DNA from: Myrica gale
Lineage: Eukaryota > Streptophyta > Magnoliopsida > Fagales > Myricaceae
Assembly: GCA_963930655.1 (NCBI GenBank)
Contig: OZ005611.1
Coordinates: forward strand, 5,773,501 to 5,837,500
Reading direction: 5' to 3'
Length of the DNA: 64,000 nt
Shown: positions 11,987 through 22,741 of the stretch, one piece after another
Layout of the letters: each line of letters begins with the position of its first letter
Position numbering within the stretch: the first letter of the stretch is position 1
The notes under the pieces: generated by a model
What the model saw: only the letters and a program-made list of their open reading frames with translations
The model's database searches: none
Told to the model about the DNA's origin: nothing
Position numbers and translations under genes: made by a program

Positions 11987-14073
11987 TTAGCAGCTTCCGC
12001 CTACATCGTATCTCACAAATCCCATCAGTTCTGGTCCTTCAAGTCTTGGATTATTCATGAAACTGCATCCAAACAACAACACCCAAAACCCTTTCATCAA
12101 CAAAAAGTAAAAGCCTCAAAACTCCTTGAATAAAATAAAGAGACTCGTAGTAGCTCTGTATCCGAAATAAGGCACAAATCTAGGGATTGATCAATCACCT
12201 TTCCTCCGAGAACTTAGCAAACGAGCCCGAGGTTGGAAACGTACCACACAAATCGTTGTGTGAAACGTCACTGCACAATTCGTATTATCTTAGTGGGTTA
12301 GGGAAAGGCAACAGTAGAAGAAGAGAGCAGGGTATCAGAGGCCAGAGCTATCTTCCATAGGCAACTTACAGGATCTTGAGGTTTCCCAGTTTGGTAAGTT
12401 CCCTTGGTATTCTTCCTGTCAGGTTATTGCTGTTCAATCGTCTGCATGGAAATTACACGAACCGCTTAGTAAAAGATGTCCATCCTTTAATGTACATTAA
12501 AGAACATAATCTCCCGCCCGGTCCCACAATAATGGGCCAACCGTAATTCTTTATTAGACACGGCAGAAAACTAGTACTGCTTACAGGAATTTAAGATTGG
12601 AGAGCTTGGAGAGGGAGGCAGGGATGGACCCAGTGAGGTTATTGTGATAAAAATCCAAGCTGACAAGGCTCTTCAATCCTCCAACTTCCGCTGGTATGGA
12701 ATCCACCAAGTTGTTCATATACAATTCTCTGCATAACAATGAACACTTTCTAACCACCCCATATTCTATTAAATGCTGAATCTAACACCAAATCCTCTAT
12801 CCTGATGCAGTGGGTGATGAGACTGGCTTTTTGGGTATGGTAGGTGACTCTGTTGAATGCTTTTTTCCGCAGATGTACCGGCACACAAACTTGTAGTTAT
12901 GGCAGATCTCTCAGGTCTCTTCTACATTGGATAATTTTTGTTTGTATGCACCATTAGTTAACACCAGTCTTGCCAAATGCAAAATTCTGTATGCACAATT
13001 TTTTCTTCTTGTTTTTATTCATTGATGTTTTTCTCTGTTTTCCAGCAACTTGCATGTAAATATTTTGCTTTGGCCAGAACTATATATCATATTTTCATTG
13101 AAAAAAATAACAGAAGTACTTACAGATACTGAAGACGCTCGAGCTTCCCCAACTCGGGAACCAGACTGCCTGACAGCTTTGCATTTCCGAGGTCACTGCA
13201 GATATAATAACCCACTTAAACTCTATAGACTATAGTTAAGGATCAGAGATCAAAATATCATGATTTAACACCTACCACCAACATAAATATTTATTTGAAT
13301 TTCCCAATGAGCATGTAGTTCTAATTAAACTGAGTTGGAAGAAGTTACATGAGAGTTTCACTTCTGAATTCTTCTTCTACTATTGACACAAAAACCATGT
13401 CGTCTTTTTCAAAATTTATTGTACTTTCATGCTCCGAAAGAGTATAGAGCAAAAACTGGTTCTCGTTCATAGTTTAAAGGGTGAGCCAACGAGCCACGAG
13501 AGAGGTTATGATAGATTTCGATGATGTTTTCCTCATTTCAGCTCATATTTATCTACATATTAGATAAAAACATAGTTGCTGTGCAGGCAAAGAGGTTATG
13601 ATAGATAAAAAAATTTCAGACAAGTTTCCGAAACTCAAAACAACTTGACGGCGGGACTGCTAAAAGCAATAAACACAAGCTACAGAAAAACAGAGACTAA
13701 AAAGAGGAAACGAAATGGAAAAAAACAGAAAGCTAAGGGAATATAGGATTTACAGTCGGGTAACCCGATTGTCACTGTCGCAAGTAACGTGGAACCAAGT
13801 GCAGGGATCAACTAAGGTAGGATCCCAGCTTTCCAGAACACCATTTGGATCCTTCACAGCTCTCCTGAATGCGTACAGAGCATCCCCTGTTGATTCAAAG
13901 CCATAAAGACTACTAACAATATCATTGCACAGAAACAGGCAAGAAAGTGTGCTGAATATAAATCATTCCGCAAGTATACGCCGATTAAAGATTCTTTTTC
14001 TACCTTCCAAGTTCGCATTCGAAGGCGCTAAAAGGATTGGTAAAAGAAGAACAGCAGCAAGAAGATGAAACAT
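11987..14073 (-). CDS. Secreted leucine-rich-repeat protein, SERK-ectodomain-like (LRR1 / At5g21090 type)
   Basis: Seven exons in coding order: 14073-14004, 13886-13754, 13195-13124, 12728-12585, 12441-12370, 12270-12199 and 12062-11987. Four of the internal exons are exactly 72 nt and one is 144 nt, the one-LRR-per-exon layout of the SERK family. The product is 212 residues. A hydrophobic signal peptide ([20 protein letters not shown]) is followed by [14 protein letters not shown] and the N-terminal cap [16 protein letters not shown]. Five plant-type LRRs follow ([36 protein letters not shown] and so on), then [16 protein letters not shown] and a final Cys. There is no transmembrane segment or kinase, so it is a free apoplastic ectodomain. 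Family members are about 215-220 residues and are linked to defence or receptor partnering; its ligand or partner is unknown. An in-frame upstream ATG at 14148 exists, but the start at 14073 puts the signal peptide at the N-terminus. Confidence 0.93.
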
Positions 14074-14177
14074 AGCGCAGATCTTCAACAGCAAATCTTG
14101 AAAGCTGTGGCTAGAAGTTGAGAACCTCAAAGGAGAGTTCAAAGTCAAGATGCCTATGAATACTGTATGTCAGTTTC

Positions 14178-14203
14178 TGAGAGAGGGAGAGAGAGAGAGA
14201 GAC
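14178..14203. repeat. (GA)n microsatellite in the LRR gene 5' leader
   Basis: GA repeat about 100 nt upstream of the LRR start codon, reading as CT repeats in the transcript sense. Such tracts are common in plant 5' UTRs. Confidence 0.85.
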
Positions 14204-15477
14204 TGCCTCTTTCTGCTAAGCAAGGAAGCATGGAATCTGAACTTTGTTGTGAGATTTTATAGAGCCCATAAAAGGACTGCTAGTTGTTTAGCCAAACCAA
14301 AACAACGATTCCCAGTTTTCATTTTTTTTTTGTATTGTGGTTAAAGTTGAACTCGGGGGGGCGGGGGGGGGGGGGATATTGCATGTGCATAGGGCACTTT
14401 ATTTGATTTCTTAATAATACTGTTGTAAGTCTTAATGGCAGTGCTATACGACAAAACATATTAGGTATTTTATACTCCTTGATGTAACCCATCAGAATGG
14501 TAGGAGTATGTCAAAGATACAGTGTACTCCATTACACATCGATCAGAAGCTTCTTTCCCGAGCGAACTGATGACTAAATATTGATTTCTAACATCTCCCT
14601 TAATTTCTGAATAGCAGGAGAGTTAGGCATATTAGCTACAATTAATCCACTGGAACAAAGTTGTTCAGAGATCATGAGTACGAGAGTTTCGTTTAGTTTC
14701 TGCGTTCTCAGTTGCTCATTTTGTTTTACTTATTACTGGTTTAAGCTGGTTAGTCTCGTTATAGAAGTGAAGCCAAATAGGAACTTTGCCCTTAATTTTG
14801 TTCTATTACAAGTCGATTATGGAGGTAGAAAATTTTCGAATAGTTTTCGATCGTTTGGCCTTTTTTTTTTAATGTAGAGTTGGAGGAACCAAAGCTCTGG
14901 TCTGTTTAGTAGTGAAAGAGGGAGATCATCTTTGTTTCGGTTCTTTTATTTAAGATGCCGTCCGCATACAATATATTATACAGAGTGGGGGTCGCGTGCA
15001 TTATGCCAGCATTGGAAGATGGAAAGGGCAACAAAATGGGTGGGAGAATCCAGACATATCCTTCAACTCTTTTAAGGGTCCAAAGATCTTTTGAACCATG
15101 TCGGAGCCAAAATGGATAGGCCAGAATAATTTCGAGGCTCAGGCATCTGTGAACTGACACTTGCCTACTTTTGCAGATTGCATTATATTCAATTATTTAT
15201 ACTATAAAATTCAACCTTCTAGCCTTTTCCTTTTTCTTTGGAGTTTTATAATTAGATAGCAGAAGAGCTCCTAATAGCGAAGACAAAATTGCATAGGCAT
15301 TAGGAATAATGTAACTTGGAAATTCGCGATGGTCGGACAAACATTTTTAGTTTATTACGTCCCATTAGCGTTATTCCCGTACTGGTTATTGACGTAAAGA
15401 AATATTAGGCGGATTCGGTATTGAGGCTCGATTTTAAAGCAGCAAAAGAGGAGCTTCAACAGTTCAACAAGTCAACC
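14204..15477. other. Spacer upstream of the LRR gene
   Basis: Likely promoter of the minus-strand LRR gene near 14204-14500, with a G-rich homopolymer run at about 14356-14375. Beyond that I see only AT-rich sequence without coding signatures. Confidence 0.5.
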
Positions 15478-15497
15478 CAATTCAGCTGGATCAGGAG

Positions 15498-15762
15498 GTT
15501 CTTTCTGCTGAACGAACTAGTTGCTGGGCTATTGAAGCGTCCGTGGAGCTGATTAGAAGAGATCTTGCAGAGTTTCGGGAGTGGAAGATTACTTGGGTGT
15601 CGCGCAAGTGTAATAGATTAGCCCATTTGATTGCGAAATGGGTGGCTAGTGGTAACTCGGTTGGGTTTATTTACATTTTTGTATCCCGAGCATATCCAAG
15701 ATTGTGATATGCTTACTCATTTTCTTTTCAGTAATTGGAGATTTCTTTCTTAATAAAGAAAA
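15498..15762 (+). mobile_element. 5'-truncated LINE (non-LTR retrotransposon) carrying the RNase H C-terminus
   Basis: The insert is flanked by a perfect 20-bp direct repeat (CAATTCAGCTGGATCAGGAG) at 15478-15497 and 15763-15782. It encodes the end of a plant LINE RNase H-like domain: CWAIEASVELIRRDLAEF, then WKITWVSRKCNRLAHLIAKWV, which holds the conserved N-x-x-A-H motif, and a stop near 15706. It ends in an A-rich tail with AATAAA. Severe 5' truncation, an A-rich 3' end and long target duplications are the hallmarks of target-primed reverse transcription. The identical flanks imply a fairly recent insertion. Confidence 0.82.
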
Positions 15763-15782
15763 CAATTCAGCTGGATCAGGAG

Positions 15783-17721
15783 CGAAAGACAGGGAGAGAG
15801 CAGCTTAACGTAGAAAAAAAATACTCGTCAATGCGTCATTGATCTCTCGAAAAACAGCTAGTGAGCATATTGATACATTTTGCTAACAAAATTAATAGTT
15901 TAGATCCTAAATTAATATTCTCACCATAATTTTTTTTGAATAACATTGATAGACTTTCATTGCATTATAAATCATAATACAAAATAAACAATAAGAACAT
16001 CTAAGTAGATAGATGGCTAAACAAAACTAGTAAGAATCCAAAGAGCCGAAAGACCACTAAACGCTTCATGTCAGATAGAGAGTGCTTTCTAAAACTGAGA
16101 AGCTCACTAAGGGGCGATAAAGTCCACACAAAGATGGAGTAACCCACCCGGACCAAAAGAAAAAAAAAAACTTCCCAAAATAACATTGTCACCTTAGTAT
16201 GGAGTAATTTTTTTTTTGTCAAAAAATTGTTCTCTGTTCTTTTTCTCCACCTCTTTAACCCCTTAGAAGGATGGCAACAAAAGATCAACCCTTTTTCAAT
16301 TTTAAACTTATAGTGACCCTAACTTTCTCTTAATGCAGTAGCTAATGAATGATCATACCCATTAGTAAATGGAAAGAAAGAGGACCCGGGCAATTGCTGG
16401 CATGCGAGACTACTCGTCTTTTAATGTATAGTGGTAATGGTTGGGGGTCCATGTCATAAGTTTTTGACTTGTTCGTCCCTCATGGCCTTTTTCTGGGTTA
16501 GCTGATGTGCATGTGCACGTTTGGCTTTCTAGTGGAAGTGGGGGAACACCTCAAGAGCACCTTTGTATAAAATCCTATGGACAGATGTTAATGATCAACT
16601 TCGTCTCCTTAAAAGAAGAGACTTTGACTCACCCAAACCAAACCACTAAACACTCCCTTCTCATTTCCTTTCAATTCATGATTTGAAAATTGGACAAAAG
16701 GTGGAAGAAACGCTCAAAAGCTCGTTCTTCCACGACTCTGTTCAAAGAGAAAAGCTTTCTATACGGACCATTGAGTGTATAATTACCACCTCACGAATTT
16801 CTCCAATGTCCCATCCCCACCCTTTTGAACGTAAAGGGAGCTGGATGGTTGACGATTGTCCTTTCAAAGCATGTTCCTGGAAACCAACTCAAAAGGCCAT
16901 AAGAATCAATTAATCTAAAGACAAGGGGGTCAAAGGATCTCAACCGCTTGAATTTAGACATGGCAGAGTCCTGTTCCAAACCAGATCAATTCATCTACTC
17001 CTATTTCCATACATTCTTGCTGATCAAAGAGCTCCTTATTTCTTGCCACCACCGGACAGCTTGAAATGGGTGATAGGGTCCCCCCCCCCCCCCCCAAAAA
17101 AAAATTTACACACAGGAATCCAACAGAGGCGAAATTCAAGCCCCTGGAAAAAGGTGTTTGATTGGGTAAGGTCTGCTTTGGCTTAACATCGCCCATGATA
17201 AGTATGTAAAAAGGTAGAACAAGGGTGAAAAGGATCTTTTGGTTTAAATAATCAAAACTAGGCCAATGTGTTAACGATAAGGGCAACCAACATTCCAGTG
17301 ACTTTCCCCCCACAGTCAAATTCAATTTTTTTGTTCTCTCATAAAGCTTCACCCAAAGTAACTTTGCTTGGTTTGCTAGGTGTCTGGGGCCCTCCAATTC
17401 CCTTTTAAAAGACATGTCCTCAATCAATGGTGGTTCCATTATGTGTCTCAATCATATATACTGGAACCCACCCCATACATTATGTGGATCGGATGAGGAT
17501 AGCAAGTTAACGTTTTCCTACCGTGTAAAGCCTATCAAAGTTGCGTAGAAAAAAAACCAAAGCCTATCAAAATTATCCATCGCGGGCCTCCAATGGTAAG
17601 GGCGAATTTATGCTTCTATGGATGCAGTGATGTTGATAGAAATTTATCTAACGTTAGGTGGGCTCAGTCCAGTGACATGAAGTATAACGTTTTTTTTCTC
17701 TTTACCAAAAGAAAATCCTAT
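15783..17721. other. Spacer with no recognised gene
   Basis: Contains AT-rich sequence, a T-rich stretch near 15930-15960 that could be the tail of a minus-strand retroposon, and a C homopolymer near 17081-17094. A 165-codon open frame on the minus strand (16954-17451) reads through the C run as a glycine run and shows no recognisable domain, so I do not call it a gene. Confidence 0.5.
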
Positions 17722-17730
17722 TAAAATTTA

Positions 17731-18473
17731 GGCTAAAATGCTCCGTACGTCCCTGGGGTATGACCCTTTCCCAGTTTAGTCCTTAGGGTATGAATTTCCC
17801 TTAAAAAACCCCTGGGGTTTGGCCCTATTCTCAGAAGAGTCCTGCCGTCAACTTATTGGACGAAATTGCTGACGTGGCTAACAGAAGACACGTGTTTGCT
17901 GACGTGGCACATTTAAAAATGAGAAAATAATAATAAGAAGCCACGTGTATAATTCGAAGCTGAAATCCCTAAAAAACTCCAAAGCAGAGACATCAAATCA
18001 GTCTCTAGTTTGAACAGCGGGCAAGATTTAGATAATCAGCCATCAAATACACTGAGATAAACACGTAATTTAACAAATGAACTACTCCAGAAGGCACTTA
18101 AACTCTTGGTTTTGAAAATAAATACATCATTACAATAAACAATATCAAATACTTACAGGCTTCTGGTAGTAGTGGAAAAGAGAAGGGCCGAGAAACTTCT
18201 TCCGCTTCTGGAAGACTTCGTCGGCACGTTTTAGGGATTTCAGCTTCGAATTATACACGTGGCTTATTATTATTTTTTTTCTCATTTTTAAACGTGCCAC
18301 GTCAGCAAACACGTGTCTTCTGTTAGCCACGTCAGCAATTTCGTCCAATAAGTTGACGGCAGAACTCTTCTGGGAATAGGGCCAAATCTCAGGGGTTTTT
18401 TAAGGGAAATTCATACCCTAATGACTAAACTGGGAAAAGGTCATACCCCAGGGACGTACGGAGCATTTTAGCC
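17731..18473. mobile_element. Non-autonomous Mutator-like element (candidate Pack-MULE) with long terminal inverted repeats
   Basis: Terminal inverted repeats of about 244 bp run 17731-17974 and 18229-18473, starting GGCTAAAATGCTCCGTACGT. The element is 743 bp and is bounded by a perfect 9-bp target duplication TAAAATTTA at 17722-17730 and 18474-18482. A 9-bp duplication with long inverted repeats is diagnostic of Mutator-like elements. The 254-bp core holds no transposase. It holds a splice-donor-bearing exon fragment (see 18157-18226). The repeats are rich in ACGT-core boxes: CACGTG at about 17890 and its mirror, plus several TGACGTGGC. Confidence 0.9.
18157..18226 (-). pseudogene. Captured exon fragment resembling an alanine:glyoxylate aminotransferase 2-type protein
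   Basis: On the minus strand the core of the MULE reads [20 protein letters not shown] followed by QKP, then a consensus donor GTAAGT at 18156-18151 and AT-rich intron-like sequence. The wording resembles the N-terminal part of plant class-III aminotransferases of the AGT2/PYD4 group (SADxxLxKRKxFLxPSxFxxYxKPL). The frame continues upstream into the inverted repeat, so a fusion peptide is possible. It is a fragment only, with no active-site lysine region. The parent-gene assignment is from memory and tentative; capture of an exon with its donor is the firmer claim. Confidence 0.5.
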
Positions 18474-18482
18474 TAAAATTTA

Positions 18483-18966
18483 TCCACGAGGGGAAAAGAA
18501 AAAAAATTGAGTCAGTCCAAGAATTAACAGGGTTTGTCAGAGAAGTAACCAACGTCCGGTCCATAACTTTTGGCCATAGCCTAATTTTCACCCAGTAGAA
18601 GTTAAGCCCATGGCAATGATATCAACCTCCTATGTTTTCGAGGAGGACATTGCAAGAACGAGAGAGAGACGAAGTGGAAGTATTTTTAGTAGAAATACAA
18701 AGCATATATATTATAGCCATCATAAGAGCTATAAAGCAGGTGGGGATTTATTTAAGCAACACATGTAGGTGGAGGTTTATTGAAGCAATAATTAATTATG
18801 TGCTAAAGCTGCACGCGCGGTTGCGTGCAGGTAATTGCATCCACCAGGCCCTTTTTTCTGAGCTCTTGGATCTTGTATTATTTCAGTAACTGCAAATCCT
18901 ACAACCCATGGGAAAAAAATGACCATTAGCAAATTAGCTATAACATTAGAATTAGTTGGGTAATCA
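18483..18966. other. Spacer downstream of the LRR pseudogene
   Basis: No gene or repeat recognised. Any 3' exon of the pseudogene equivalent to the NPRLEGPEL exon of the intact copy should fall here on the minus strand; I could not find it. Confidence 0.45.
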
Positions 18967-20695
18967 ATTCCCAAGTTAATTGAACCTGTTTTTCTGGTGA
19001 AGTGGACTCTCCCTATCAGCTGGTTGTCCGACACGTTGCTGATAAAAAGAATCGTAGGCCAATTGCTATATTAGGTAAATATATGGTATTCATCACAAGA
19101 TTCAACCAAAAAGCAGAACTACAGAATGAGTTGACTCACAGAACTATCAAATTCCCCCTGGTATTCTGCCACTAAGCTGGTTACTGTTCAATCTCCTGCA
19201 GACAAATACAAAATCACAGTTCCTCTAATTGTATTATTGTCGCTGCTACAATGTCATTTAGTCATATTTTATGTAGCTTCCGATTCTGGAGAAAATTGGC
19301 AGAGGTACTTACAGAGACCTTAAGGATACCAAGTTTCCAAGAGATGAAGGGATGGGCCCAGAAAATCGGTTTTCGTAGAGGTCCAAGCTGATCAGGTTCG
19401 TGAGGTTACCCATCGCTTCAGGAATGACTCCACTTATGGGTCTGGATTCGTGGGTCCTGACATGTCTGAACCCTTACAGTCTGGACTTAATCAAAACCCT
19501 TAAGTTATGGGTCTTGAGGAATACCTCCCTGCCAGTGAATTTCTAGGTTATATATGCTCTGTGTTCAGTCAGGTGGTGCTATAGTGACACTGATACACAA
19601 GTGATCATCCAATATGGTTCGAATCTCACCAGCATCTTTAACAGAGTTATTTATCATCACGACAAAATTCGAACTATTTTTGTTTTCCCTTCGAACTATT
19701 ATCGCAAAATGGTTACTAAAACTTACAAAATTAAATTATTTTTCCACTTTTTTCTCGAGGAAACACTTTCCATCTTGTTATTCAATCTACAAGAACTGCA
19801 GAAGTGACAACGATCTTACAAATAATGAAGATTAGCCAAAGTTCCAAGCTGAGGGATAAGATTTCCCGAAAGTCCAGCATTTCCAAGGTCCCTTCAATTG
19901 TTGAAGAAATCAAATTCAGTGAAGAAACTGCCTTATTTAAGCAGGAAAAGTGAAAAACTAAGATAATTGATGAAAATGTCTTGGGAAAAAAAAAGGTTAG
20001 TTGATGAAAATGCAAAAAGTTCGTTGAAAGAGAAGAAGCTTACACCCTCACGGCGCTCTAATCGCTGTTGCAAGTAATGTGATACCAGGTGCACGGATTG
20101 ACCAACGTTGGGACGTTCCAGCTCTGAAGGGCATTGTAAGGGTCCGCCAACGTGGTTTTCCAGGCATGAAGAGCATCCACTGTTTGAGGAAAACGATTAC
20201 TGAAGGTTTCCATTCATAAAGGCGATAAGCTGTCCTCAGCGTTGTTGGAAAAAAACGTCACAAAAATTAAAGAAATGAATACCAAGAATTTACGTGGTTC
20301 AGCCTCAATCCGGCCTACGTCCACCATAGAACAATTTTATTAAGAATGCTTAAGAAAATCATTCTACCCGCTCAATACAATAGTCACACCACGCTCTCTC
20401 TCTTCTTTTTCTATGTCCAACTCTAAGAGCTAAACTTGAAGTGGAAAGGAAGTAAACTTCATTTCCAAGTTTACTTATATTCCAAGTCTACAGGGCTGTG
20501 GACCTTAACAAGTGTTAACTACTTTTAATGATTCAATTCAACCTGTTCTTGTGATATTATTTGAGACAATCTCCCAATTCGCCTAAAGCTGGGACGAGAG
20601 AAAGAGAGAGATTCCGTACCTTCTGAATTGCCATCTACTGATGCAACGGCAACGGCGAGTGCAAGTAGGGAATAAACTAAGATTCGGGAAATCAT
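18967..20695 (-). pseudogene. Broken paralogue of the secreted SERK-like LRR protein
   Basis: Exons equivalent to those of the gene at 11987-14073 are found in order: 20695-20620 (signal peptide MISRILVYSLLALAVAVASV, then NSE), 20179-20044 ([23 protein letters not shown]), 19891-19820 (72 nt, LGNAGLSGNLIPQLG), 19456-19313 (144 nt, two LRRs), 19195-19140, and about 19038-18967 (VSDNQLIGRV). Two lesions disable it. A TAG lies in frame at 20060-20058, just after CNSD. The LRR exon at 19195-19140 is 56 nt instead of 72, a 16-nt deletion that shifts the frame. The C-terminal exon was not found. Same orientation and intron pattern as the intact gene point to tandem duplication followed by decay. 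The signal peptides differ strongly, so the duplication is not recent. Confidence 0.88.
20243..20510. mobile_element. Probable solo LTR inserted in intron 1 of the LRR pseudogene
   Basis: The 268-bp segment begins TGTTGG and ends TTAACA, and is flanked by near-identical 5-mers (AGCGT at 20238-20242, AGTGT at 20511-20515). It includes the phrase ACGTGGTTCAG...CCTACGTCCAC, which I associate with plant LTR sequences. The imperfect flank makes this less certain than the element at 29789. Confidence 0.45.
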
Positions 20696-20759
20696 GGTGC
20701 ACCAGCCAAGAAGCCAAAGCGATGAAAATGTAGATAATGGCAGATAGCTTCTCCTCATG

Positions 20760-22741
20760 TAAACTTGCTTGACAATGGATTAGTATAAAAGTGATCAGCA
20801 GGGGGATGAGTTTTTAATCGAGTCAAAAATACGAACTTGCTCGGCTGCTTCACCAGGGTTGAATTGGACAAGGCATTGAAAACTCCAATCCACAAAAGTC
20901 GTTCACACGAAAATTATTAAATGCATGTCCAAATCTTTTGAAGTTTACAAATGTGCCTCGTTTTTGTTGACTATTTTCAGTCCCTTTTCGTCTTTTAAAC
21001 CCTTTTCATTCATTCTAGTTACTGCAATGTAATTGATACACCAATGCAAGGCAGCTCGTATGGTTAGGTGATATTACACAATCTTAAAAACAGTCCACAA
21101 AATATTCATAATTGTAAATGTTTAGTTTTGGCATGGTTCGTATTCAATGTATTTTGAAATTTAAAGTTAAAGAAGTTTATGTGAAGATGTTGAAGTCTGA
21201 AAGTGTGAGATTACTACGTGGAGTTTGACTCGAGTTCAAGTGAAGTTCACTGGATAAACTTTCATTTACTCGCCTCAATTTGTGAAACTTCTAGAACCTT
21301 TCTCCTCTCTCATTTATAAACTATTCACAAACGTATTTAACTATGTAGAACTTTCGTATTCCAAAATCAACAGAGAAAAATAGCCTAATTCCAAGAATAC
21401 CTTTCTAAGCCTTTTACCCTCTGTTTTTTAGAGAAACTTTGTGAGGACAAGATACTGAACGCGCTGATTTGAGTTTTAAGTGTCCTCTTGATTGATCACT
21501 GACCTACAATCACGAGTTTGTGTTGAACGACCAGATCTGTTGGTGTTCTTGAAGCTGAAGGTTCCAGCATTGAAGAAATTAACTACATGAGTTCATATTG
21601 AGAGGTTGGTTTCGTTGAAAGAATCTTGAATCTGAATAGGTGAGGAGTTCCTTGTCCCTGCATGTTACATATCCAAACTAGATAGTTTAGGTAAAGTTTG
21701 GGTGTTATAGATTAGCCATTGGGATTGAAATATCGATCGATCACTTTGTAACCGAGTTCAATTTCTAGTGGCTTCAATTTCAGATCGTGGGTCAGAAGAG
21801 TTTTTCTCCTTTGAATAGTTCTTCAAGAGAGATTTCTCTTTGTCAACCTATTGTGTGTAAAGGTTGTGATTGTGACTTTTTCATTTAGTTGTTTATCTTG
21901 GCATAAACTAATCTCTCTTTCTTTGAGTGTTTGTAATTTTCAATCTTGTTGAAGAAAGACTGAAGACTAAAGGTATACAAGTATTAGATTAGATATGTGG
22001 TATCTAAATGGTTTAATTCTTATGACAGGTTAAATGGTTTGTTTTTACAGAACATCATACCTGCTATTGATCTGCCAGTATCTTTCTTGTTAATGACATT
22101 GAGAACATATTGAATCTTTAGAGATATATTAATTGTTTCCTGATTTAGTTTATTAATTCCTAATCAGAAAGAATTTCATTGTCTATTTCTCACCTTCTCT
22201 AAAACGATGTATATAATTTTTAGGAAATCTATTCACCCCCCAGGTTCTTTGTGTACTGTCTCGGGTCTAAATATTGTTTGTTTAGTAACGAAGTTATTTC
22301 CCTTTCCTGGAGGCGATGAAAAACAGAAAACGTTTAACTCGTAGCCAGCAGAATGACTAGAATCTCAGCTAAACCTTCACCGTTCCCAGCCCATTAAACC
22401 TAATGGACCACCAACCAGCTACAACCTTCCCTGTTGGCTGTTCCCTTGCCCTTGCCCTTTCGACTTCGACTCTATACAGTACTCCAATAGCACTACAAGA
22501 AAACAAGTGCACTAAACGTGGCTTTTGTCGTGGCTAGATGGAAAGAAAAGGGGGGGGGGGGGGGGGGGGCGGGTGTTCGTGGATGTGCATCCCATGAGTT
22601 TGCCGGGGACAACAAGAGAGAGAGAGAGAGAGAAGGCAAACAAATAATTGTTAATGCAGACAAACGGACTGCAGAATTATTCATTTACATTGGGATGAAT
22701 ATGAGGCATATTTACAGACAGTGAGCATGGTGATGCTGATT
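20760..22741. other. Spacer with likely Copia LTR remnant
   Basis: Around 21150-22262 the text is low in coding signals and ends with TCTATTCACCCCCC at about 22228-22241, a phrase typical of the 3' end of plant Copia LTRs and leaders. No reverse transcriptase or integrase motif is visible. I could not define both ends. The last 500 bases are the 3' flank of the B-box gene. Confidence 0.4.
22550..22569. repeat. G homopolymer and adjacent GA repeat
   Basis: Twenty consecutive G, followed within 50 nt by a GA microsatellite (about 22614-22633). It lies just downstream of the B-box gene stop. Length is unreliable in most sequencing chemistries. Confidence 0.85.

Noticed and set aside
16954..17451. 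165-codon open frame on the minus strand
   Set aside because: It crosses a C homopolymer that translates as glycine, has no recognisable domain and no flanking exons; likely chance.
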